Source of the DNA: Chitinophagaceae bacterium
GTDB taxonomy: Bacteria; Bacteroidota; Bacteroidia; Chitinophagales; Chitinophagaceae
DNA: 64,000 nt
Assembly: GCA_016715365.1 (NCBI GenBank)
Contig: JADKAM010000007.1
Span: 124,001 to 188,000 of the forward strand
Reading direction: 5' to 3'
How positions within the stretch are numbered: the stretch's first letter is position 1; each line of letters starts with the position of its first letter. The notes below the pieces were generated by a model, which saw only the letters and a list, made by a program, of their open reading frames with translations, made no database searches and was not told where the DNA came from. Below are positions 45,759-54,949 of this stretch, piece after piece. The position numbers were made by a program, and so were the translations under genes.

Positions 45759-47306
45759 TTATTGCTTAATAAACGGATAGGTTTCAGATTCTCCGTTTGC
45801 TTTTATTATTCTAAGTACATAAGTACCGCCGGTAAGTGGCTTAACATTCATTTTTACATTGTTAACCGAAGGTTTAAGTGTAGCAATAAACTTTCCATCA
45901 ATACCATACAGCAACAAAGTAGCGGTGTTAACATAAGAAGATGGCAGCAACACATTTAAAATATCGGTTGCCGGCACCGGGAAAATTTTTACCTGTTCCT
46001 GCCCTTTGGTAAACTTAACCGGCCTTACAGGCGAGTAGGTGAATCTGCCCGATTTATCAATAATTTTTAAACGGTAATAGTTCCAGCCTATTGCAGGGTT
46101 GTTATCAAAATCAACATACGCCGATTGAGACATTTGCCTTGAATTTACCGAAGTTAAAAAACTGAAGTTTGTTGCACTAAGCGATTTTTCAATTTCATAT
46201 TTAAACACTTCCTGCTCGTTTGCAGCTTCCCAGTTCAGGCGTACTTTGTTGCCATCGGCAATGGCAGTAAAATAAAGCAGTTTCACCGGCAGTGCATTAA
46301 ATTCGCTGAAAGTTCCCAGCGTAAACCTGCGCTCAGTAAATTCATAATTGTTGGTGGGCGAGTTGGAATTTACATAACCAAAAAGGCTGTCAGCACCAAG
46401 CGTATTGCCAGGTGCATGAAGACCGGGCACATCCCATATAAAAGGAGGCCGGTTAATATATTGAGCCACAACCAAACTATCCCTTGTGGCAGCATTGGCA
46501 CTTACATAACTTCTTCCTCTCCATGATAAGCTGATCTTTGCGTCATCATCACTACTGAATTGGTTGTTACTGGTAACCTCCCAATATTCTACTTCGCTGA
46601 TATGGTCTAACGGTGGATTGAATATATTGGTTCGGTTAAATGGAGCGGCGTATGTATACTCCGCCGTCCAGGTGGCCGTGGTACCATTTACTTTTGATAG
46701 TTTAATCGGCGCATACAAGCTGTCTGTTTTGCCTATGGGGAATAAATAAAAATTTGCAGCCGGTGTGCCCACCACATTACCGGTGCGGCTTAACCTGCCG
46801 TTCACCCAGCTTTCGCCAAAACTGCTGGTAGATGAAATAGCATTGACAGCCGGGTTACTTACCAGTAAACTGTCGTTGCCATAACCGGTTTCTGTATAAA
46901 CAAAACCTGTATCCAGCCTTAAGTTATTTCTTACTTCGCATGATGATAGTAGAGTATCGCCTGCCGCATTGCGTATGGTCAGATTGTGAAAACGGGTAAG
47001 GCCATAAAAGCTTTGCCTGTTGGTTCCTTTAAAAAAAACATCACCGGTACTGGTTACATCCATGGCACCTGCGGCAGTAGAATCCAGCCAGCCTTCGGTA
47101 GGGGTGGCAGTAGTCTTAACCAGGTAAATTGAATCAGCAGTACCGGTCCATTTACTGGTACCTAAAAAGGTAATACCGCCGCCATCAATGACTGTCTTGG
47201 TTCCCGCAGTAGTAACGATCTGTACATTACCGCTGGCTCTTACAATTTGCTGGGCATTTGTTTTGGCTGCCATAAAAACTGCAATAACCAAAAAGATTTT
47301 TCTCAT
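45759..47306 (-). CDS. Secreted protein with T9SS type A sorting tail
   Basis: A 515-residue exported protein with signal peptide (1-18, ending TNAQ), a beta-rich body of unknown fold (about 20-340), a fibronectin-like segment (about 345-430; LNWEAANEQEVFKYEIEKS and YYRLKIIDKSGRFTYS) and a C-terminal type IX secretion signal from about residue 440 (VKIFPVPATDILNV ... GGTYVLRIIKANG). The tail would be recognised by the T9SS and removed at the outer membrane. It is the only protein in the array with this tail. It lies between giant C and a small Pro/Lys-rich gene. A CCCC/GGGT palindrome lies about 59 bases upstream of its start. Confidence 0.82.
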   Translation of the reverse strand: MRKIFLVIAVFMAAKTNAQQIVRASGNVQIVTTAGTKTVIDGGGITFLGTSKWTGTADSIYLVKTTATPTEGWLDSTAAGAMDVTSTGDVFFKGTNRQSFYGLTRFHNLTIRNAAGDTLLSSCEVRNNLRLDTGFVYTETGYGNDSLLVSNPAVNAISSTSSFGESWVNGRLSRTGNVVGTPAANFYLFPIGKTDSLYAPIKLSKVNGTTATWTAEYTYAAPFNRTNIFNPPLDHISEVEYWEVTSNNQFSSDDDAKISLSWRGRSYVSANAATRDSLVVAQYINRPPFIWDVPGLHAPGNTLGADSLFGYVNSNSPTNNYEFTERRFTLGTFSEFNALPVKLLYFTAIADGNKVRLNWEAANEQEVFKYEIEKSLSATNFSFLTSVNSRQMSQSAYVDFDNNPAIGWNYYRLKIIDKSGRFTYSPVRPVKFTKGQEQVKIFPVPATDILNVLLPSSYVNTATLLLYGIDGKFIATLKPSVNNVKMNVKPLTGGTYVLRIIKANGESETYPFIKQ

Positions 47307-47355
47307 AAATGTTTATTATAGATTGTATAAAAGTAATGTCTTTTTAATTAATTCA

Positions 47356-47374
47356 TATCCCCATTTCGGGTGAT
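47356..47374. promoter_or_regulatory. Candidate operator TATCCCCATTTCGGGTGAT upstream of the T9SS-tailed gene
   Basis: A near-palindrome with CCCC and GGGT arms, centred about 59 bases before the start codon at 47306. Related sequences lie upstream of giant E (58540-58558) and of the response regulator (60763-60782). Confidence 0.45.
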
Positions 47375-47387
47375 TTTTTTAACATAC

Positions 47388-48155
47388 TTATTTCTGTTCC
47401 AGTTTTTGAACCCTTTTCAATAAATCATCAATTTGTTTCTGTTGCTTTTCGATAATCAGTTGCTGTTCCTGTATACCTTTGATTGCTAAAACACCAAATG
47501 CCTGATAATCTAAAGGTATAAACTTCTTTTCCCTCTTTATTTAAAACTTTATGGACCGCTTCGGGATAAATTTTTTCTACGTCCTGCGCCATAAAACCTA
47601 CACTTAAAGGAGAATTTGAAACATTATCCAAATAGTGATACTTATATGGAAAAAGCTGTTGTATAGCAGATAGTCCGTAATCGAAACCAATTATGTCTTT
47701 CTTCAGTCTTTTATCACTGGCAATGGTATAAGCCCCATTTGCATTGTTATAAGCTCCTCTTAATGCCCCATTATACCACATGCTAAGGTCATTTGTTCCT
47801 ACCAGATTGGGCACCTAAAGCAGTGGAAGATACCCAGTAATTCCAATGGTTTCCTGCACCATTGTTTAAACCAAGATGTCGTCCGTTGCACCACAATACT
47901 TTGTACCTGAAATGTACCAGCACTTATTCCAGTAGCTGGGGTCCGGTTAATACCTGCATAACCGGCATTGTCAAGATAAAGCCTGTTGGTGTTACCACCA
48001 GACCTAAGTTGCAAAGAGTTATTGGCGCCAAAAATTATACCGCTTCTGATACCGGTAGTTGGTATGCTGGAAAGTATTCCATTTTCATTGGCAGCAGGAG
48101 TTGACATTTCTAGATAAGAGTTAGCATCATCTTCCATTAATATTTCGTAGCTGCA
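47388..48155 (-). pseudogene. Giant C, C-terminal S74 tail, broken by several frame changes
   Basis: Downstream of the giant C stop, three frames together encode the rest of an S74 tail: ILMEDDANSYLEM and GTFQVQ, then WCNGRHLGLNNGAG, then SMWYNGALRGAYNN and the cleavage motif SDKRLKKDI, and finally a coiled coil (QQLIIEKQQKQIDD). Frame changes occur near 48160-48140, 47905, 47815 and 47508, and an in-frame stop closes the first frame. The predicted protein is otherwise well conserved, so the tail either decayed recently or the sequence has several errors here. The end is placed at the stop in 47388-47390. Confidence 0.7.
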
Positions 48156-51100
48156 TTAAAGAAGCACCCTGGGGCATCCAGCAAAAACATGCAATTGTTT
48201 TTGTGGAACTGAAGTTCCAATGGCAACTCTTGTATCGGCTGTTGCTCCGTTTACACCGTTTATACTGCCCAACACCATACTATTATTTTGTGCAACAAAA
48301 GCCCTGGCTCCAATAGCTGTAGCATTGGTAAGGTTACCTGCAGATACATTTGTAAAGGATCCAATACCAGTATTTGATGAGCCACTTGTATTATCAATTA
48401 AAGCACTATCCCCAACAGCTACATTGTAACTGGCCGTGCTGTTATAAAACAGGCTTCTTGTACCTACACCAATATTTCCGCTGCCGGTACTATTGCTGTA
48501 TAAAGATGACATACCAACGGCAGTATTGCTGCGGCCCGTGGTAGTAAACGTTAGTGTGCTACTGCCCAAACCCGTATTTTCAATACCCTTTAAAGAATCT
48601 ACCCCGGCCCCGTAGCCTGAATTATATCCAACGAAAGTATTTTCGGCGCCTGTGTTTTTAAAACCCGAATTTGCTCCCACCGATGTAACGCCCCTTGTAT
48701 ATAGGTTGGTGGTAGGGCCACCGGCCCCAGCGCCCATTGCTCTATAACCGACCGCTGTATTTTCTGTACCTCCAATAGAAAACATAGCATATCGGCCTAC
48801 GGCGGTATTTTGATAAGATGAATCACTGAATTCTATGGCACCAACACCCAATGCTACGTTCTCAAAACCATTCTTTACCGTATACAGTGAGCGCCAGCCA
48901 AGGGCAGTATTAACACTGCCAGATGTGTCAAGCCCCATAGATTCATAACCAACCGCAGTATTTACATCATTGGTTTTATGATTAAGCATGGCATTTGTTC
49001 CTATTGCGATGTTGTGATTCCCATTCCGGCTATTAGACAAGGCATTGTAACCCATAGCAATATTGTTATTGCCGGTTTTGTGACTATACAATGCGTTAAC
49101 TCCCACGGCAGTATTACCTGAGCCACTGGTATCAAGACGAAGAGCGCTGGTACCAATGGCCGTATTTACAGTACCGGTTTTATTTTCGTACATGGCAAAG
49201 TAACCAACGGCTGTATTATAAATACCAGCCGTATCATTTCTTAATGCACCGGAGCCAACAGCAGTTTGGCCAGAGTACCGGGCCAGGCGTAAGGCATCGT
49301 TGCCCACCGCTGTATTATCAAACATGTAATTAATTGCAGCCGGATTAAATGCTTCCATCATAGCTGCATTTCCGATAGCCGTATTATTGTAGCCTACTTT
49401 GTTTGCCATTAAAGAAAAGCTACCCATTGCAGTATTGGCAAAGCCAAAGGTTGCGCTATCCTGGCTTGAGTAGCCAACGGCGGTGTTTGGATAATTGGCG
49501 GTTGCGTTTGCCAAAGCCCTGCTGCCTACTGCAACATGATCGCTGCCGCCTATGTTTTTACTTAATGCAAGATAACCTACCGAAGTATTATCGTTACCCC
49601 TGTTAGCATTTAATGCACTATCGCCTATAGCCGTATTGCGGCTTAAGGGACTGGAGGTGGGACTAAAACCAATTGAAGCAAGTGCCCTGAAACCCATTGC
49701 AGTATTTTGTCTTCCATATACATTTGATAACATGGCCGACCAACCCACACCCGTATTTTCTGTTCCTTCGGTTGGGTTGCCAAGTGTGGTAAAATTATTT
49801 CCAAACAATGCATTGGTACCAACGGCCGTTGTATAAGGTACTTTATTGTAATAACCGGCTTGGGTACCAATTTGGGTAACTTCATAAGCTGTATCTGCAA
49901 TGGAACCGGCCTGAAAGCCAATAGCCGTATTATAATTTCCTCTTCTGTTAGAGAATAAAGCGCTTCTGCCCACACCGGTATTATAGTTTCCGGAGCTATC
50001 TTTTTCTAACGAGCCTACACCTACAGCCGTGTTGGCAAAGCCGGCAGCGTTTTCTCTTAAAGATCTAAACCCTATTGCAGTGTTATCACCACCTACTTTA
50101 CTGATATCCATTGCTTCGCTACCCACAGCAGTGTTACTATACCCTGCAGAGTCTCCTCTTAAGGCAAAAGCCCCAACTGCAACATTACTTCCATTTCTTC
50201 TATGATTGTACATCGCATCGGCACCTACAGCTGTATTGTAAGATGCACTATCGCTGTTGCGCAAAGCACTTAAACCCAAACCGGTGTTATAAACGCCTAC
50301 GCGGTTATATTCCATGCTATATGCTCCGATTGATGTATTGTAATAAGTATTTTTTGATGAATCCCGCTGGCTATAAAAACCTACTGCCGTGTTCCATCCC
50401 TGCCCTTGTTGCTTGCTTAATGTTTTGTACCCAATGGCAACATTACCAATTGTATTTAAAGCACCGCCCATACTGCTATCGCCCATGGCCACATTTTGAA
50501 AGCCGCCCTGGTTTATACCCATTGCATTTACACCCACGGCAGTGTTTGAACCACCATAGGTAAATGCCATTGCACTATCACCCACAGCGGTATTTCTTGA
50601 GCTACCATAAATGCCACCAAAATTATTGGCTATGGCTTTATGGCCTACTGCTGTATTTTTACTGCCAAACCAGTTACCAACGCCTGCATGGTAGCCTAAA
50701 TAAGAGTTCTCAATACCCTCTGTTGGGCCATTTGCAGTATTATTATTATTTGCCCCTGCGGCTCTGCCAACTGCTGTGTTAAAATCTTTTTTATTAAGAC
50801 TAAGGGCATTCATACCAATTGCAGTTACACTATTTGTACTATCGGCTGCTGCACTTGCATTATAGCCTAACGCCGTATTATCGTTCCCTTTTTTTAATAA
50901 GAAGGTAGAATATCTACCCACAGAAGTGTTTCTGTTACCGCTACTATCACTTTCCAATGCACCAACACCTACCGCAGTATTTTCAATACCTGTTACATGG
51001 TTTCTTAAAGCCCTCCAGCCTACGGCTGTATTTAGGCTGCCAGATGTATCATATTGCAAAGCTTCTACACCTATTGCTGTATTAAAATTTCCGGTTGTTC

Positions 51101-51623
51101 TTTCCTGACTACTTAAATAACCCAAGCTGGTATTGCCAACTCCAGTTGTGTTATTAGCTAAAGATTTATAACCCAATGCGGTATTTAAACTGGCACTATC
51201 TAAAATACCCGATGGAATATTTTTTATTCTGAAACGTAAAGCGGTATCGTTGGTTGTACCCAAAAAATTTGCCGAAGTTATATTAGCATTGCCGGTAATT
51301 TTCCAGGCAGTAGTATCTGTGGCAAAACCATTGGTATTAATGTAAACCCATTGTGTGTTTGGTAAATCATAATAATGAAAGCCGATACTATCCGGCCCGG
51401 TTTGAAAAACCAGTAAACCGTTGGCTGGTGTGGCTATGGCATTTTTCTCCGTTTTATCCATACGGGGTATCAACATGCCTTTTAGCGTACTGGTAACATC
51501 CAGTATGGCACTGGGGTCAGCAGTGGCACCGGTTGTGTTGATACTTAATGATTGCGATACAGCGGATTGGTGTAAAGTAATTGCAACAGTTATGGCAAAT
51601 ACAAAACGTAAAAATTTTGTCAT
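48156..51623 (-). CDS. Giant C: secreted NTAxG-repeat fibre, tail out of frame
   Basis: A 1155-residue open frame with signal peptide (1-23, ending AVS), the conserved N-terminal domain (LDVTSTLKGMLIPRMDKTEK; FHYYDLPNTQW), and NTAxG repeats through most of its length up to VAIGTSVPQKQLHV. It ends in an aberrant CPRVLL because of frame disruption; the S74 tail is in 47388-48155. Large blocks are almost identical to giant A (for example YKTLSKQQGQGWNTAVGFYS), showing recent recombination or duplication; others match D. Both conserved upstream elements of giant B are present at 51665-51699 and 51751-51775. Confidence 0.83.
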   Translation of the reverse strand: MTKFLRFVFAITVAITLHQSAVSQSLSINTTGATADPSAILDVTSTLKGMLIPRMDKTEKNAIATPANGLLVFQTGPDSIGFHYYDLPNTQWVYINTNGFATDTTAWKITGNANITSANFLGTTNDTALRFRIKNIPSGILDSASLNTALGYKSLANNTTGVGNTSLGYLSSQERTTGNFNTAIGVEALQYDTSGSLNTAVGWRALRNHVTGIENTAVGVGALESDSSGNRNTSVGRYSTFLLKKGNDNTALGYNASAAADSTNSVTAIGMNALSLNKKDFNTAVGRAAGANNNNTANGPTEGIENSYLGYHAGVGNWFGSKNTAVGHKAIANNFGGIYGSSRNTAVGDSAMAFTYGGSNTAVGVNAMGINQGGFQNVAMGDSSMGGALNTIGNVAIGYKTLSKQQGQGWNTAVGFYSQRDSSKNTYYNTSIGAYSMEYNRVGVYNTGLGLSALRNSDSASYNTAVGADAMYNHRRNGSNVAVGAFALRGDSAGYSNTAVGSEAMDISKVGGDNTAIGFRSLRENAAGFANTAVGVGSLEKDSSGNYNTGVGRSALFSNRRGNYNTAIGFQAGSIADTAYEVTQIGTQAGYYNKVPYTTAVGTNALFGNNFTTLGNPTEGTENTGVGWSAMLSNVYGRQNTAMGFRALASIGFSPTSSPLSRNTAIGDSALNANRGNDNTSVGYLALSKNIGGSDHVAVGSRALANATANYPNTAVGYSSQDSATFGFANTAMGSFSLMANKVGYNNTAIGNAAMMEAFNPAAINYMFDNTAVGNDALRLARYSGQTAVGSGALRNDTAGIYNTAVGYFAMYENKTGTVNTAIGTSALRLDTSGSGNTAVGVNALYSHKTGNNNIAMGYNALSNSRNGNHNIAIGTNAMLNHKTNDVNTAVGYESMGLDTSGSVNTALGWRSLYTVKNGFENVALGVGAIEFSDSSYQNTAVGRYAMFSIGGTENTAVGYRAMGAGAGGPTTNLYTRGVTSVGANSGFKNTGAENTFVGYNSGYGAGVDSLKGIENTGLGSSTLTFTTTGRSNTAVGMSSLYSNSTGSGNIGVGTRSLFYNSTASYNVAVGDSALIDNTSGSSNTGIGSFTNVSAGNLTNATAIGARAFVAQNNSMVLGSINGVNGATADTRVAIGTSVPQKQLHVFAGCPRVLL

Positions 51624-51664
51624 ACAAAAATTGATAAAAAATTAAAAATAAATAGCCGTGTAAC

Positions 51665-51699
51665 CAGGAGATTGGAAGGCTTTTGCAGGTATTGAGTTT
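51665..51699 (-). promoter_or_regulatory. 35-bp block upstream of giant C, conserved at giant B
   Basis: The counterpart of 45051-45085 (31 of 35 positions by my count), about 42-76 bases before the start codon. Confidence 0.5.
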
Positions 51700-51750
51700 T
51701 GGTCCGGGTAAGAAGCTGTTAAATTAGACATTTTTTTTTAACCGCTAATA

Positions 51751-51775
51751 GTTTGATAAATAATTATTTATTAAC
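51751..51775. promoter_or_regulatory. 25-bp palindromic element upstream of giant C, identical at giant B
   Basis: The same 25 bases as 45141-45165, with palindrome TAAATAATTATTTA at 51757-51770, about 128 bases before the giant C start codon. Confidence 0.55.
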
Positions 51776-51843
51776 TATAGCAAACCCTTTTTCTCTTTGC
51801 CGGAAATAAACTCAAAACCATCGTCCGAAAATTCAATTTTAAA

Positions 51844-54495
51844 TTATTTTGTCCGGTACCAAAGTCCTCCAATTGACTGAACGGTAATACTCGAAGTTGC
51901 CGGAATAACGGTTGAGGCAGCCCCTGTAAAACTATCATAACTGGAAATGGTTTTGTTTACCGCCGTTTGGTTTACAATTACATATTCCCTCCTTGGGCAG
52001 GTACTGGCCGTTGGCAACACTATATCACCGGCACCTGCTGCGGTAGTACTTAAAATAACGACCGTGTGATGAAATTCATTCAGGGTAAGATCCGCTGTGG
52101 TTGTAGTTCCGGCCAAGGCACTTGAGCCATTTACATCAAAATAACTGAGTGCAGTCGTGGTTCTTACACCAACAAACCCATTATTCTCAACCGACATTCT
52201 TGTTATACCGCCCCCACTTAATAAACCTAATGAACTATCTGCATAAAAAAGCAAACCACCCCTAACCGTAGTTGCGGAGGTACCGGAAATAAGGCCGGCA
52301 TCACCGGTAACCGGGTTTAGCAGTTGCAGATAATTGGTGCCGGCATTATTTTCTATTACCGCGGCCGAAAAAGTTTGTATAAGGCCACCACCAACCTCGC
52401 CATCTTTTACCACATGTAACCTGGCCCTGGGGGTGGTAGTACCAATGCCCACATTCGTACTGGCTGTTGCAGCATTTGCTCCGGCAACACTTCCTAAAAC
52501 CAAACTGTTGTTATTTGTAACAAAAGCGTTGGCACCAATAGCAGTGGCATTGGTTAAAGCGCCTGTGCTAACATTGGCATTATAACCAACTGCTGTATTG
52601 TCCGAGCCTGTAGTGTTATTGTCTAAAGCAGTTGCTCCAATACTGGTATTATTACTACCCGTTTCATTATTTAACGAAGCCTGGTAGCCAAAAGCTGCAT
52701 TGAAGTCACCGGACAGATTGTCGAACATGGCCTGATAACCCAAGGCAGAATTGTATGAGCCCGCTGTATCATTACGCAAAGCCTGGCTGCCAATACCTGT
52801 ATTTCCAAAATATCGTGTCACCCTCAATGCGTCTCTTCCTACCGCCGTATTCTGTTGTAAATTAGTGCCGGTACCTACAGCTTCAAACATAGCAGCATTA
52901 CCAATGGCTGTATTGTTTACGCCTGTTTTCATGGCTGTAAGCGAATAACTTCCCATGGCAGTATTGCCGGTTGCCGTGGTAGCGCTATCCATACTGGAAT
53001 AGCCCACAGCCGTGTTGGGGAAAGTTGCTGTTGTATTCATCAATGCCCGGCTGCCAATGGCCACATGCCCATCCATACCAACGTTATTTGTATTTGACAG
53101 CGCCCGGTAACCTATGCCCACATTATCGTTGCCGCGGTTTGCTTTAAGTGCAGAATCGCCAACGGCTACATTTCTGGAGGGTGCGGTACCTGAAAAAGAA
53201 GTATTGGGTTCAAAAATAGACATGGCTTTATAACCAATGATCGTATTCTGGCTACCAAAAGCATTGCCGGTAGCTGCTGCATATCCGATCACGGTATTTT
53301 CAATACCCTGTGTAATATTTGTAGATGAACGTGAATTTTGGAAACCTGCATAAGCGCCCAGAGCTGTGTTATAGTCTCTCTTGTTGTAGTAAAGTGCAGC
53401 GTAACCCGCTGCCGTTGTAAGATTAGCGGTATCTGCAGTAAATGAGGTATAAGCGCCCAGGCCGGTATTGTAATTACCACTGGTGTCGCCAGCCAGTGCA
53501 TAGTAGCCTATACCTGTGTTGCGGTCTCCGGTTTGATGATTGTGCAATGCATAAGTTCCAATCCCTGTATTTTCGGAACCGGTTGAATCGGCATAGCCGG
53601 TTTCAAAACCGAAGTAGCTATTAGAACTACCCGATTTAGATTGGCGGTGGGCGCTTCTGCCAACGGCGGTATTGGCGTTACCGGTTATGTTCTCCCGCAA
53701 AGCACTAACACCAATTGCAGTATTTTGAGAGCCGGTAGTATTATCAAATAAAGCCTCGTTACCAATTGCTGTATTTTTTATACCGTTGCCTGAAGATGTG
53801 GGCTGGTTAGCAAACATAGCTTTATTGCCTATGGCTGTATTATCACTGAAATAATTTCCTCCGGGATTATACGATTGCGTGTATAATGCAGAATCGCCCA
53901 CGGCGGTGTTGCGGCTGCCGCTTGTGTTATTTTGCAAAGCATAGTTTCCTACTGCAACATTGGCAAAGGCCGAAGTATTTGCAAATAAAGTCTTGGCTCC
54001 ATACCCCGTATTGCTGATACCGGAGCTTATAAAACTGCCGGAACTGTCGCCAATGAAATAATTATCAGAGATGCTGTTCCACCGGCCCAGCCAGGTATTG
54101 TTTTGGCGGAAGCTTAAGGCCACATTATCCCTGGTGCCAATAAAATTATTGGTGGCAATGGTGCCGGTGTTGCCGCTGGTTTTCCAGGCGATGGTATCTA
54201 CATTATTGCTGCCGGGTAACCATATCCAGGCTGTGCCGTTGTAGTAATGAAAGCCAATACTATCGGGTGCATTTTGAAAAACCAATAAACCCGTTGCGGG
54301 CGCTGCAATGGCATTTTTTTGGGTTTTATTCATGCGTGGAATCAACATTCCCTTGTCGGTACTTTCTACATCCAGTATAGAACTGGCATTGGCGGGATTG
54401 CCGCTGGTGTTGATGCTTAATGATTGAGACCGGGCAGATTGATGTACGGTGAAAGCAACAACAATTGCAAGCACTGAACGCAAAAATTTACTCAT
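51844..54495 (-). CDS. Giant D: secreted NTAxG-repeat fibre with a third type of tail
   Basis: An intact 883-residue exported protein. Signal peptide (1-23, ending ARS), N-terminal domain (LDVESTDKGMLIPRMNKTQK; GFHYYNGTAW), then repeats (about 135-690) such as NTAVGYSSMDSATTATG. After VGIGTTTPRARLHV a linker leads to a tail with no S74 motif: DIVLPTASTCPRREYVIVNQ, a beta-rich middle part, and a final GGLWYRTK. It has one Cys in the tail. A degenerate copy of this tail lies upstream at 54722-54900. D has its own promoter region (54496-54720), containing a weak relative of the 35-bp block. Confidence 0.85.
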   Translation of the reverse strand: MSKFLRSVLAIVVAFTVHQSARSQSLSINTSGNPANASSILDVESTDKGMLIPRMNKTQKNAIAAPATGLLVFQNAPDSIGFHYYNGTAWIWLPGSNNVDTIAWKTSGNTGTIATNNFIGTRDNVALSFRQNNTWLGRWNSISDNYFIGDSSGSFISSGISNTGYGAKTLFANTSAFANVAVGNYALQNNTSGSRNTAVGDSALYTQSYNPGGNYFSDNTAIGNKAMFANQPTSSGNGIKNTAIGNEALFDNTTGSQNTAIGVSALRENITGNANTAVGRSAHRQSKSGSSNSYFGFETGYADSTGSENTGIGTYALHNHQTGDRNTGIGYYALAGDTSGNYNTGLGAYTSFTADTANLTTAAGYAALYYNKRDYNTALGAYAGFQNSRSSTNITQGIENTVIGYAAATGNAFGSQNTIIGYKAMSIFEPNTSFSGTAPSRNVAVGDSALKANRGNDNVGIGYRALSNTNNVGMDGHVAIGSRALMNTTATFPNTAVGYSSMDSATTATGNTAMGSYSLTAMKTGVNNTAIGNAAMFEAVGTGTNLQQNTAVGRDALRVTRYFGNTGIGSQALRNDTAGSYNSALGYQAMFDNLSGDFNAAFGYQASLNNETGSNNTSIGATALDNNTTGSDNTAVGYNANVSTGALTNATAIGANAFVTNNNSLVLGSVAGANAATASTNVGIGTTTPRARLHVVKDGEVGGGLIQTFSAAVIENNAGTNYLQLLNPVTGDAGLISGTSATTVRGGLLFYADSSLGLLSGGGITRMSVENNGFVGVRTTTALSYFDVNGSSALAGTTTTADLTLNEFHHTVVILSTTAAGAGDIVLPTASTCPRREYVIVNQTAVNKTISSYDSFTGAASTVIPATSSITVQSIGGLWYRTK

Positions 54496-54721
54496 TTAAT
54501 TTATTTTAAATAAAAAAGTTACGCCCCTTACCGGGGAAATGGGTTCTTTTGCTGGAATTGATTTTAAGGGGAATTAACAGGAGCCTGTAAAATAAAAAAA
54601 ATACTTCAAAAGCTTCATGCTTTTGTAAATATTTTTTTACAGCCTGTTTAATTACCCGGCGTAAAATTAAACTCATAAAGTGGATTAAAAAATACCTCAA
54701 AGTGGGAGTGGGGCTGAATAA

Positions 54722-54900
54722 TTATCTTATTCTATACCAGTTGGTTCCATTACTCTGAATGGTGATATCCTATTGTCAGTAATGACAGATCCGGTAAAAT
54801 CCAGATAGTTTATGCTGAAATTTTTTGCAGCATTATCCTGGTTTATGATTACGTATTATTTTCTTGTACAGGTATTTGCAGCAGCCTGCAGAACTACCTG
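54722..54900 (-). pseudogene. Orphan decayed D-type tail downstream of giant E
   Basis: Read on the minus strand, this gap encodes VVLQAAANTCTRK, stop, YVIINQDNAAKNFSIN and FTG, then after one frame change DITIQSNGTNWYRIR and a stop. It aligns along its length to the last ~60 residues of giant D (IVLPTASTCPRREYVIVNQ ... ITVQSIGGLWYRTK). A TAA replaces the Glu codon. The current giant E ends at 54950 with a different tail, so this looks like a displaced or left-over tail. The rest of the 54496-54949 gap is A/T-rich and holds the giant D promoter region. Confidence 0.72.
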
Positions 54901-54949
54901 TTTTTCTATTATTTGATTTTTACTTTTTTAATATGTACAATTTCATAAG

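Noticed and set aside
54693..54710. TACCTCAAAGTGGGAGTG upstream of giant D as another copy of the CCCC/GGGG operator
   Set aside because: It resembles one half only and lies over 200 bases from the start codon, so it is not counted as a site.
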